DNA of 64,000 nt, taken from the NCBI GenBank assembly GCA_004213515.1, contig SHAK01000007.1:21159-85158 (forward strand). The letters run 5' to 3'. Position 1 is the first letter of the stretch; each line of letters begins with the position of its first letter. Positions 37,720 to 45,826 of the stretch are shown here, in pieces. Under the pieces are notes generated by a model, which was not told where the DNA came from, made no database searches, and saw nothing but the letters and a program-made list of their open reading frames with translations. The position numbers and the translations under genes are program-made. Origin of the DNA: Limisphaerales bacterium (GTDB lineage Bacteria; Verrucomicrobiota; Verrucomicrobiia; Limisphaerales; UBA1096).

Positions 37720-39315
37720 ATGATGCTAGGTCAACTAAGAACTCCAGATTTAGTCGTTCTCATAGTCTACTTTTTACTATTGATCGGTGCTGGATTTTAC
37801 TTCAGAAAACGCAGTCTTACTGTTGAAGGGTTCACAGTCGCCAACCGTTCACTTCCCGGCTGGGTATGTGGTCTATCAATATTTGGCACTTATTTAAGTA
37901 GTAATACTTTTATTGGTGTCCCCGGGAAGGCGTACGGCACAAACTGGAATAGCTTTGTCTTCACCCTTTCTATTCCTATTGCCGCGTTAGTCGCAGTTAA
38001 ATGGTTTGTTCCCTTCTATCGTAAAAACACTGGCCTCTCCGCATACGAACATCTAGAAAAAAGATTCGGCCCTTGGGCAAGGATATACGCCGTAATTTGT
38101 TATCTCTTAACACAAATCTCAAGGGTTGGTACAATTATGTTTGGTGTCGCTATCGGACTAAGCGCTCTTACAGGATGGAAACTTGAAACTATTATAATTG
38201 TATCAGGATTTGCCGTCACTCTTTACACACTACTTGGAGGAATTGAAGCCGTCATATGGACTGATGCCATTCAAAGTGTCATTCTAACTATTGGAGCAAT
38301 TATGGTAGTTGGATTGATTCTCACCGACATGCCAGGCGGTGCAGAGAACGCACTTTCAATGGCTTGGGAAGCTGGCAAATTTAACTTGGGAGAGTTTAAT
38401 AGCCTAAGTTTATCAGAATCAACAGTATGGGTAGTTCTAATGTATGGCATATTCATAAACCTAACAAATTTCGGTATCGATCAGAACTTCGTGCAGAGGT
38501 ATCACGCAGCTAGTTCCGAAAGAGCTGCAGGTCGCTCGGTCTGGATGGGAGCACTATTATACATGCCAGTGGCGCTTATGTTCTTTTTTATAGGCTCTAT
38601 ACTTTTCTCCTATTATCAAGCTAACCCCGATCTTCTAGAAGAAGTAAAAATCACTAAAGCTACTGAATTGATAGCAGAGCAATCTACCGGACTTACCAAA
38701 GGGTCAGACGAAGAGATTGCCAAAATAAAACTTATAGCAAAGGAGCTAGAGCCTGATAAATACGGTGATAAGATACTCCCTCATTTTATCGCAAACCGAA
38801 TGCCAGCTGGACTTGCAGGAATGCTAATCGCAGCATTATTTGCTGCCGCCATGAGCAGCATCGATACCAGCTTGAATAGCTCATCCACAGTCGCACTTCA
38901 GGATTTTTACCGACGGTGGTCAAATCCTAACGCCAGCGAGGCGGAAAGCATAAGATTTCTGCGCGCTATGACAGTTTTATTTGGAATAATCGGCACTAGT
39001 GTTGCATTAGCAATGATGGGTGTAAAAAGTATACTCGACGCTTGGTGGAAAATAAGTGGAGTGTTTGCAGGAGGAATGTTGGGATTGTTCCTCCTCGGAT
39101 TCATTAGTCGAAGGGCTAACAATGCCGGAGCAGCTATTGGGGCAACTATCGGTGTGCTCGTGATCATCTGGATGACTTTTTCGCCAGACTTAAAGGAAGA
39201 GCTTGGTTGGATGAGTAGCCCATTCCATGCCAACATGATTACGGTTATTGGAACACTTTCCATATTTCTTTTAGGACTTACTGCGTCTTGGTTTTTTCGT
39301 TGTAAACGCAGTTAA
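37720..39315 (+). CDS. Sodium:solute symporter (SSS family)
   Basis: A 531-aa inner-membrane transporter with about 13 transmembrane helices and an N-terminal extracytoplasmic start. SIFGTYLSSNTFIGVPGKAYGTN and LLGGIEAVIWTDAIQSVIL are hallmark SSS motifs, and AALFAAAMSSIDTSLNSSSTV holds the Na+-site serines. It probably imports a sugar, sugar acid or similar product. It begins 3 nt after the giant heme protein gene, so oxidation or processing and uptake may be coordinated. An ATG one codon later is also possible. Confidence 0.92.
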   Translation: MMLGQLRTPDLVVLIVYFLLLIGAGFYFRKRSLTVEGFTVANRSLPGWVCGLSIFGTYLSSNTFIGVPGKAYGTNWNSFVFTLSIPIAALVAVKWFVPFYRKNTGLSAYEHLEKRFGPWARIYAVICYLLTQISRVGTIMFGVAIGLSALTGWKLETIIIVSGFAVTLYTLLGGIEAVIWTDAIQSVILTIGAIMVVGLILTDMPGGAENALSMAWEAGKFNLGEFNSLSLSESTVWVVLMYGIFINLTNFGIDQNFVQRYHAASSERAAGRSVWMGALLYMPVALMFFFIGSILFSYYQANPDLLEEVKITKATELIAEQSTGLTKGSDEEIAKIKLIAKELEPDKYGDKILPHFIANRMPAGLAGMLIAALFAAAMSSIDTSLNSSSTVALQDFYRRWSNPNASEAESIRFLRAMTVLFGIIGTSVALAMMGVKSILDAWWKISGVFAGGMLGLFLLGFISRRANNAGAAIGATIGVLVIIWMTFSPDLKEELGWMSSPFHANMITVIGTLSIFLLGLTASWFFRCKRS

Positions 39316-39360
39316 TCTTGCAACTGGCAAGAAGCACGACCACAATCAGCCCTTCGAAAT

Positions 39361-40356
39361 ATGGCTGATTTTCCAAATGAAATTCGAATCAACCCAGCAG
39401 CACTTAATAAGATGATTATAGGTGGCATCGCTGTTGGACTGATCGCAATAGGGTTATACACTAGTTTTTTTAAAGTAGACCCAAGAGAACACGCAATAGT
39501 CTTAAGGTTCGGCAAATACACCGGCCAACCTATCACTGAACAAGGCCTACACTTCAAATTACCATTTGGAATAGACAGACACCAAATAGTCGAAGTCACA
39601 ACAATGCAAAAGGAAGAATTTGGTTTTTCTACTCAATCTGCAGGACAAAGAACTCGTTATGCGAGTCGGAATAGGAACCAATCAGAGACTTCACTTATTG
39701 TCACCGGCGATTTGAATATTGCCGATGTAGAATGGTCAACACAGTATGTTGTAAACAACGCTTATAACTATCTCTTTAAAGTTAGAAATGCGGATGAAAC
39801 ATTTCGAGCAATGAACGAAGCTGTAATGCGTGAAATTATTGGTGATCGAACGATCAACGAAGTCCTCACCTCCGGTCGAAGCGAAATCCAACAAGAAGTA
39901 AAAGACAAACTTCAAAGTTTAGCCAATCAATATGAATTGGGAATCAAACTGGAAGAAGTGATATTGCAAGATGTCAACCCTCCAGAATCTGTAAAAGCAT
40001 CTTGGAATGACGTTAATCAGGCTCAACAAGAACGTTCACAAAAAATTAATACTGCCCAAGCAGAATTTAATAAAGTCATACCCAAGGCGAAAGGTGATGC
40101 CGCACGAGTGATTGAAGAAGCCAAAGGGTATGCAGTCGAACGTGTCAATAATGCACAAGGTGATGCAGATTTATTTAAGCAGGTCTATTCTGCTTACAAA
40201 CTAGCACCAGAAGTTACACGCAAAAGAATTTATCTTGAAACCATTGGCAAAGTTTTTACTACCGGACCAGAAACAACCGGACCAAAAAAAATCATATTAG
40301 ACGAAGAGGCTAAAGGCCTACTTCCGCTACTAAATCTTAATACTGGAGGCAAATAA
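39361..40356 (+). CDS. hflK: FtsH protease modulator HflK
   Basis: A 331-aa SPFH/prohibitin-domain membrane protein. One transmembrane helix (about residues 18-36) precedes YTSFFKVDPREHAIVLRFGKY, then the SPFH domain and a C-terminal coiled coil rich in AQ/EAKG repeats (NTAQAEFNKVIPKAKGDAAR). It forms the HflKC cage that restrains FtsH. The stop overlaps the hflC ATG as TAATG. Confidence 0.92.
   Translation: MADFPNEIRINPAALNKMIIGGIAVGLIAIGLYTSFFKVDPREHAIVLRFGKYTGQPITEQGLHFKLPFGIDRHQIVEVTTMQKEEFGFSTQSAGQRTRYASRNRNQSETSLIVTGDLNIADVEWSTQYVVNNAYNYLFKVRNADETFRAMNEAVMREIIGDRTINEVLTSGRSEIQQEVKDKLQSLANQYELGIKLEEVILQDVNPPESVKASWNDVNQAQQERSQKINTAQAEFNKVIPKAKGDAARVIEEAKGYAVERVNNAQGDADLFKQVYSAYKLAPEVTRKRIYLETIGKVFTTGPETTGPKKIILDEEAKGLLPLLNLNTGGK
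40345..40349 (+). promoter_or_regulatory. Shine-Dalgarno site of hflC
   Basis: GGAGG, 6 nt before the hflC ATG at 40356, lying inside the end of hflK. It is one of the few strong ribosome sites in the window, and supports the hflC start. Confidence 0.7.
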
Positions 40357-41345
40357 TGTTGAAGCAATTATCATCTATCATTTTCGGAATCGTTCTTTTC
40401 ATTCTTATCACAATAACGTTTTCATCGATTTATATTGTTGATGAAACCAAGCAAGTGTTTGTCACACAATTTGGAAAAATTGTACGAGGTCCTATCAACG
40501 GCCCTGAAAAAACTGGCGAAAACAATGAAGCTGGACTTTATTTCCGGATACCTTTCATTCAAGAAATTCATAAGTTTGAGAAACGCTATCTGGAATGGGA
40601 TGGCGACCCTAATCAAGTTACAACAAAAGATAAGTTATTCATATTTATTGATACCTATGCAAGATGGCGGATTGTCGATGCCAAACTATTTTTCGAAAAG
40701 GTTCAAAATGAATACGGAGCGCAGGGACGACTTGACGATATTCTTGACGGAGAAGCTCGTATTGTAGTTGCTGCTAATAATTTAGTAGAGGTCATTCGCT
40801 CTCGGCAACGAGAAGTTATTATTGAAGAGACTGAACTTCTTGATGACGAGTCCCAATTGAAACCATTTAAAGATGGAAGGTCTGCACTTGCTCAAAAAGT
40901 TTTGGATAATGCTGGCCCCAACCTAAAGAGTGAGTTTGGCATCGAACTGCTCGATTTTCGTTTTAAACGAATTAATTACTCTCAAGAAGTTCGCTCAAAG
41001 ATTTTTGACCGAATGATTTCAGAAAGAAGTCGTATCGCAAATAAATTTCGGTCAGAAGGCGACGGAGAAGCAGCAAAAATCTTGGGAGAACAGAAACGTG
41101 AGCTAAAAAAAATCACGTCAGAGGCATATTTACAACAACAGCAGATTCAAGGTAAAGCAGATGCTGATGCTGTAGAAATCTATGCCGAGGCATTCAATCA
41201 AAGTGACGAATCAAAGGAATTCTATGAATTCCTAAAAACGATGGAGACTTATGAAAATACCTTGTCGGAAAAAGATACGCTTATTCTTTCGACAGGATCT
41301 GATTTTTTCAGATTCATGAAAAATTCCGCTCCGGCAAACAAATGA
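40356..41345 (+). CDS. hflC: FtsH protease modulator HflC
   Basis: A 329-aa partner of HflK. An N-terminal signal-anchor helix (IIFGIVLFILITITFSSIYI) leads into an SPFH domain (ETKQVFVTQFGKIV; GLYFRIPFIQEIHKFEKRYL) and a C-terminal alanine/glutamate coiled coil (GKADADAVEIYAEAFNQ). ARWRIVDAKLFFEKVQNE is typical of HflC. It is preceded by GGAGG. It converges with a sulfatase 22 nt downstream. Confidence 0.92.
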   Translation: MLKQLSSIIFGIVLFILITITFSSIYIVDETKQVFVTQFGKIVRGPINGPEKTGENNEAGLYFRIPFIQEIHKFEKRYLEWDGDPNQVTTKDKLFIFIDTYARWRIVDAKLFFEKVQNEYGAQGRLDDILDGEARIVVAANNLVEVIRSRQREVIIEETELLDDESQLKPFKDGRSALAQKVLDNAGPNLKSEFGIELLDFRFKRINYSQEVRSKIFDRMISERSRIANKFRSEGDGEAAKILGEQKRELKKITSEAYLQQQQIQGKADADAVEIYAEAFNQSDESKEFYEFLKTMETYENTLSEKDTLILSTGSDFFRFMKNSAPANK

Positions 41346-41367
41346 TCCGATTGCTTGGATAAATGGT

Positions 41368-42819
41368 TTATCGAGTATAGGAACGAGTAGCATGCAATTT
41401 GTTTTGCATTAATTTAACAAGTGACTCGTTACCTTTGCGTCTTGCTAGGTTAATGTACTCTAGTGGATCCGTTTTATAGTCGTAAAGCTCTACACCATGT
41501 TTTCCATCATGACCCCACTCGGTATAACGATATCGGGAAGTACGAATTGTACGCCCCAACGGCTTTTGACCGACAGCCTTTTTTGAAAATTTTCCACGCG
41601 CACGAGTAACTGTGAATGCAGCTTCTCTTACACTTTTTGTTGTATCTTTTAAGATAGGCACAAGGCTTTTACCTTTTAAGTGGCTAGGCTTATCTAAACC
41701 ACATAGCTCGGCGAGGGTTGGATAAAGATCAATTAATTCTACCAGTGAAGTTGATTTTTTTCCTACAGTTCTTTCACCTGGAACCGATATAATCATTGGA
41801 ACACGAGCGCTTCCTTCAAATAGATCACTTTTTTGCCAAAGACCATGATGACCGAGATGATAGCCATGATCTGAAAAGAAAACTACGATAGTATTTTCTG
41901 TTAATTTTAATTTATCCAAAGCATCCATTAGCTTACCAACACAAGCATCCATTAGTGTAATAGATGCATAGTAAGCTTGAATAATCTCCTTTCTCTTGGA
42001 AAGAGAAAGCTCCCGCTGATGAGGCCGATCATGTAATGCTAATGATGGAATATCATTTCGGTCTCCAGCTTTTTCCATTAACGGTATAATCTTCTCGAGA
42101 GGATATAATTCAGCATAGTGAGCAGGCGCAACATAAGGAGTATGAGGTCGAAAAAATCCCATTGCTAAAAAAAATGGCTTACCAGTTTTATCTGGATGAT
42201 GCTCCTCCATTATTTGAATAGCATCAATCGCACCTTTGCCATCAGTGTGATCTTCATCTTTACTTTCCACAATACGCCAAGAGATGGTGCCACCGTACTT
42301 CCCCTTCATAAGTGTAGAGACCGGCTCCAGTTGAGTACGATCAATACCAATTGGATTAGCTACACGATTCCACGATTTCTCGTCGTCTTCACCTGAGGTA
42401 CCAATCTGCAAAGGAACTCCATAGTGATAAATCTTCCCTACCCGAGCAGCAAAATAACCGTTAGCAATAAAATGCTGAGAAAGAGTAGGCAGATCAGGGT
42501 GAAGCTCTCTAAAAACCCCAGCATTAGAAAGCACCCCTGTTTGCTCAGGATACAATCCTGTCATTAGCGATGAGCGGCTGGGGTTGCAAACTGGATACTG
42601 GCAGTAAGCTCGATCAAATTGAATACCTCGCTTGGCTAAACGATCAATATTTGGAGAATGCACTAGCGGATGACCATAGCATCCTAAATCATTATTTAAA
42701 TCATCCACTGCTATAAACAAAACGTTTGGCTGTTTTCCAGCAGTTGCTTTGTCATTTTCAAATATTAAAAGTATAATTATAAAAAACCAAATTCGCCAAA
42801 AAGACCTAAGAAAAATCAT
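41368..42819 (-). CDS. Secreted Cys-type sulfatase (iduronate-2-sulfatase-like)
   Basis: A 483-aa protein with a hydrophobic signal segment (about residues 8-27). The fold start NVLFIAVDDLNNDLGCYGHP and the site CNPSRSSLMTGLYPEQTG (formylglycine Cys78) match the iduronate-2-sulfatase branch of family S1. VGKIYHYG, GFFRPHTPYVAP and FFSDHGYHLGHHGLWQKSD support this. It is likely to desulfate uronic-acid-containing polysaccharides. It is the fourth sulfatase in the window and stands 28 kb from the others. Confidence 0.92.
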   Translation of the reverse strand: MIFLRSFWRIWFFIIILLIFENDKATAGKQPNVLFIAVDDLNNDLGCYGHPLVHSPNIDRLAKRGIQFDRAYCQYPVCNPSRSSLMTGLYPEQTGVLSNAGVFRELHPDLPTLSQHFIANGYFAARVGKIYHYGVPLQIGTSGEDDEKSWNRVANPIGIDRTQLEPVSTLMKGKYGGTISWRIVESKDEDHTDGKGAIDAIQIMEEHHPDKTGKPFFLAMGFFRPHTPYVAPAHYAELYPLEKIIPLMEKAGDRNDIPSLALHDRPHQRELSLSKRKEIIQAYYASITLMDACVGKLMDALDKLKLTENTIVVFFSDHGYHLGHHGLWQKSDLFEGSARVPMIISVPGERTVGKKSTSLVELIDLYPTLAELCGLDKPSHLKGKSLVPILKDTTKSVREAAFTVTRARGKFSKKAVGQKPLGRTIRTSRYRYTEWGHDGKHGVELYDYKTDPLEYINLARRKGNESLVKLMQNKLHATRSYTR

Positions 42820-42902
42820 AAAGAAAATCTAACAAAACCCTACAAATGAAGAAAGTTCTGCTTCTAACATATAAAATTATTTAAAAAATGAGTTGCCTTA
42901 CT

Positions 42903-42949
42903 AGAGTTACAGCTTATTTTCTCGGCTTGCGGCTTATAACTCTAAGCTG
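42903..42949 (+). repeat. Two interleaved inverted repeats before the desaturase gene
   Basis: AGAGTTA (42903) pairs with TAACTCT (42937), and the directly adjacent CAGCTTA (42910) pairs with TAAGCTG (42943). The order is A-B-A'-B', so the two hairpins exclude each other in RNA, or the arms mark paired protein-binding sites in DNA. It ends 15 nt before the ATG. The role is inferred. Confidence 0.5.
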
Positions 42950-42964
42950 CCAAACTACAAGGAC

Positions 42965-44128
42965 ATGAATTCCGCCCATTTTCTGCGTAACGTCAGATGG
43001 ACGAACTCCGCTTTTTTAATTGGCACACTGTTAACCTCATTCATCGGTCTCCCTATTTTTATTTATCATTATGGGGGACAGATCAATTGGTGGTTACATG
43101 GCAGTGTGTTCGTTGCAATGTTCATCGCATCAGGATTAAGCATAACACTCGGCTATCATAGACTCTTTTCACATCTGTCTTTCAAAGCAAGTTGGCCTGT
43201 TCGATTACTGACTCTAATTTTTGGAGCTACGGCAATGGAAAATTCAGCATTAGAATGGTGTTCTGACCATCGACGTCACCATAAACACACCGATGATGAT
43301 GAAGATCCATACAACATTCAGAGGGGTTTCTTTTTTGCACATATGGGCTGGATAATGATGCGACCCATTGGAGGTGAATCACCTTTAACAAACGTCAATG
43401 ATCTTAAAAGAGACCCTTTAGTTCGTTTCCAACACAAGTGGTGGGCAGCCATAGGTATACTCGTGGGCTTTGGGCTTCCAGCATTAATAGGCTATCTTGT
43501 CGAAGGTGGCATAGGTGCTGCATCCGGACTATTAATTGGAGGTGTTACTCGACTTGTTGCTGTGCATCATATGACTTTTTTCATTAACAGCCTTTGCCAC
43601 ACTCTCGGTCATCAACCTTACTCAGACCGCTGCTCTGCAAAAGACAGCTGGATTATGGCACTCTTCACATTTGGAGAAGGGTATCATAATTTCCACCACG
43701 AATTTCAACACGACTATCGTAATGGCGTGAAATTTTGGCAATTTGATCCAACAAAATGGACAATTCATATTTTGGAGAAAATCGGCATGGCGTCAAAATT
43801 ACGTCGAGTGGCCGACGAGACCATTTTGATGGCAGAAATTTATCAAAAACAACGTACGGTTGCTGAACGCCTTGAAAAACAAGAACAGAATATCTGCGAA
43901 AAAACTCAAAAACTTTTTACTGACGCTCAAGAACAACTAAATAAAGCTCATGAAGCTTGGGAGGAAGCTACTAAAGAACATATGAAAGCAGTTCGGCAAA
44001 AACTTGAATCCACCCGTGAACAATTAACTGAATTACAGCAAAAAGTAGAAAAAACTGTAGAAGAACTCCGAGAAGCCATGAATATATGGCATACAGCTCA
44101 TAGGGGCTTAATACTCAAGCTTGGCTAA
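42965..44128 (+). CDS. Acyl-CoA desaturase-like fatty acid desaturase with coiled-coil tail
   Basis: A 387-aa membrane di-iron enzyme that would introduce a double bond (probably delta-9) in acyl chains. The three histidine boxes are HRLFSH (65-70), HRRHH (102-106) and HNFHH (241-245). Two hydrophobic hairpins flank them. Residues about 285-387 form an extra charged helix (EQLNKAHEAWEEATKEHMKA; KLESTREQLTELQQKVEK) not needed for catalysis and likely a coiled coil. An interleaved inverted repeat lies just upstream, and a terminator at 44158 follows. Confidence 0.9.
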   Translation: MNSAHFLRNVRWTNSAFLIGTLLTSFIGLPIFIYHYGGQINWWLHGSVFVAMFIASGLSITLGYHRLFSHLSFKASWPVRLLTLIFGATAMENSALEWCSDHRRHHKHTDDDEDPYNIQRGFFFAHMGWIMMRPIGGESPLTNVNDLKRDPLVRFQHKWWAAIGILVGFGLPALIGYLVEGGIGAASGLLIGGVTRLVAVHHMTFFINSLCHTLGHQPYSDRCSAKDSWIMALFTFGEGYHNFHHEFQHDYRNGVKFWQFDPTKWTIHILEKIGMASKLRRVADETILMAEIYQKQRTVAERLEKQEQNICEKTQKLFTDAQEQLNKAHEAWEEATKEHMKAVRQKLESTREQLTELQQKVEKTVEELREAMNIWHTAHRGLILKLG

Positions 44129-44157
44129 TATAAGGCTTTAATTAGCTCTAATCTACA

Positions 44158-44193
44158 CCTCGTTTTCTAAATTAAAACGGGGTTTATTTTTTG
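44158..44193 (+). terminator. Rho-independent terminator after the desaturase gene
   Basis: CCTCGTTTT / AAAACGGGG stem (9 bp with one T-G pair) and loop CTAAATT, followed by TTTATTTTTTG. Confidence 0.75.
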
Positions 44194-44352
44194 TTTATTT
44201 TTAAAAAGCAATATCTAGTTTGCCTCTACTCAAATCTTCATTCAGCATTTGGGTATATATTTAAAATGAAAATTACATCCATTATGTCTTATCAAAGCCA
44301 CAGTCGTATTTTCAAAACTCTTAAGAAATAAATAGAATAGTATTTATACATT

Positions 44353-45522
44353 ATGATCCACCTCGATCATCTAATTACAACCAAACCTCTTCAAGAGGTG
44401 ATTGAGGTAATGCAACCGTGGTTGAAAGACCATTTTGGGTCAGCCAGTTCAGTTAATCAGTCAGGGATAGAAGCACGTGATGCTATTGATGAAGCTCGCT
44501 CAAGCTTAGCAGAGCTCGTTGCTGCCTCGAATGCAGAAGAGATTATTTTCACCTCCAGCGGCACCGAGTCTATCAACCACGCTATCAAAGGTGTTGCATT
44601 AGCAAACAAACGATTTGGTAATCATATTGTCACAACTAATATCGAACACCCTGCCGTAATGGCGTCAATTGCTTGGCTCGAAAAACAAGGGTTTGAGAGC
44701 AGTAAAATCAAGGTAGATAAACAAGGTAGATTCGACCCAAACAAACTGGCACAATCAATAACAGATAAGACTGTACTAGTTTCCTTACACCAAGCAAATC
44801 ATGATCTAGGCGTTATACAACCTATCGCCGAAGCCGCTAAAATCACTGAGCAAAAAGGAATCCCTCTTTTTGTTGATGCCACGTTGAGTGGAGGTTGGCT
44901 ACCAATAGACGTTCAGCAACTTGGTATAGATTTGCTTGCCCTTTCACCCCATAGATTCTATGGACCAAAAGGTGTTGGTGTTCTATATAAAAATAGACGC
45001 ATACCTGTAGAGCCATTGATCCACGGAGGCTTACAAGAAAACGAATTAAGAGCTGGGACTGAAAATATTGCAGCTATTGTTGGTGCAGGTGTTGCCGCAA
45101 TCACTGCAATCGACGAATTCGATCAACGATTCAATCATACAACCAAATTACAAAAACAATTACTAAGTGGAGTTAGACAAACAATTAAAGGGGTGCACCT
45201 TAATGGCCCAGAGCCAGGCCTCGAACGTCTTCCACATCATCTAAGTATAAGTTCAGAAGGCGTGGAAGGTGAAGGCCAAGCTTTGGCAATGGATCTTCGG
45301 GGAATAGCTATTCATGCAGGCTCAGCCTGCACCATAAAGTCCATGCAAATCCCACCCTCACTAAAAGCCATAGGACTTAATGCAGATCTGGCCCGTGGAA
45401 CAACACTCTGGGGAATAGGAACTAATACTACCAATGCTCAAATTTTGGAGGGAATTGAGGTTTTTTCTAAAGTTACCAATCAACTAAGGTCAGTCTCACC
45501 GATCAATAATTTATTGAAATAA
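44353..45522 (+). CDS. NifS/IscS-like cysteine desulfurase homologue lacking the PLP lysine
   Basis: A 389-aa class V aminotransferase-fold protein aligning over its whole length with NifS/IscS. Retained: TSSGTESINHA (cofactor phosphate loop), NIEHPAVM (His99), FVDA (Asp175), HGGLQENELRAGTENI and the sulfur-accepting Cys326 in HAGSACT. Altered: the Schiff-base lysine of the SAHK-YGPKG motif is Arg201 (SPHRFYGPKG, codon AGA at 44953); the DAVQ glutamine is Leu178; and the C-terminal RFSLGR arginines are missing (LWGIGTNTT). It is therefore unlikely to be a normal desulfurase and may be a pseudoenzyme, sulfur carrier or scaffold. A ferredoxin gene follows 62 nt later. Confidence 0.88.
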   Translation: MIHLDHLITTKPLQEVIEVMQPWLKDHFGSASSVNQSGIEARDAIDEARSSLAELVAASNAEEIIFTSSGTESINHAIKGVALANKRFGNHIVTTNIEHPAVMASIAWLEKQGFESSKIKVDKQGRFDPNKLAQSITDKTVLVSLHQANHDLGVIQPIAEAAKITEQKGIPLFVDATLSGGWLPIDVQQLGIDLLALSPHRFYGPKGVGVLYKNRRIPVEPLIHGGLQENELRAGTENIAAIVGAGVAAITAIDEFDQRFNHTTKLQKQLLSGVRQTIKGVHLNGPEPGLERLPHHLSISSEGVEGEGQALAMDLRGIAIHAGSACTIKSMQIPPSLKAIGLNADLARGTTLWGIGTNTTNAQILEGIEVFSKVTNQLRSVSPINNLLK

Positions 45523-45584
45523 TAGTCAATGACGCTTGAATCACTCTGTTGAGTTCGTTAAGAAAAGCGCGCTGTTTTTTTGCT

Positions 45585-45815
45585 ATGGCTGACATTGACA
45601 ACAAATACGAGGATAACGCTAAGGGTAAGTTTTACGTAGATGAAGAGTGCATCGATTGCGATTTATGCCGTGAAACTGCTCCTAATTGCTTCACCCGGAA
45701 TGATGATGGTGGCTATTCATTTGTTACTAGTCAACCGGACAATGATGAGGACGAAGAACTATGCCGCGAAGCAATGGAAGGGTGCCCTGTTGAAGCTATT
45801 GGCGATGACGGGTAA
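45585..45815 (+). CDS. [4Fe-4S] ferredoxin
   Basis: A 76-aa acidic protein starting at the ATG at 45585 (MADIDNKYEDNAKG). The longer track start adds twelve residues with no support. The cluster ligands are CIDCDLC plus the Cys of EGCPVEAIG; an additional Cys lies in APNCF. The body is rich in Asp/Glu, as in single-cluster ferredoxins. It is a candidate electron acceptor for KorAB at 47581-50331 or donor to Fe-S assembly beside the NifS-like protein. Confidence 0.88.
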   Translation: MADIDNKYEDNAKGKFYVDEECIDCDLCRETAPNCFTRNDDGGYSFVTSQPDNDEDEELCREAMEGCPVEAIGDDG

Positions 45816-45826
45816 TAGTTAGTGGT

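Noticed and set aside
44268-44333. 21-codon ORF MKITSIMSYQSHSRIFKTLKK before the NifS-like gene
   Set aside because: Short, no ribosome site, no conserved feature; likely chance.
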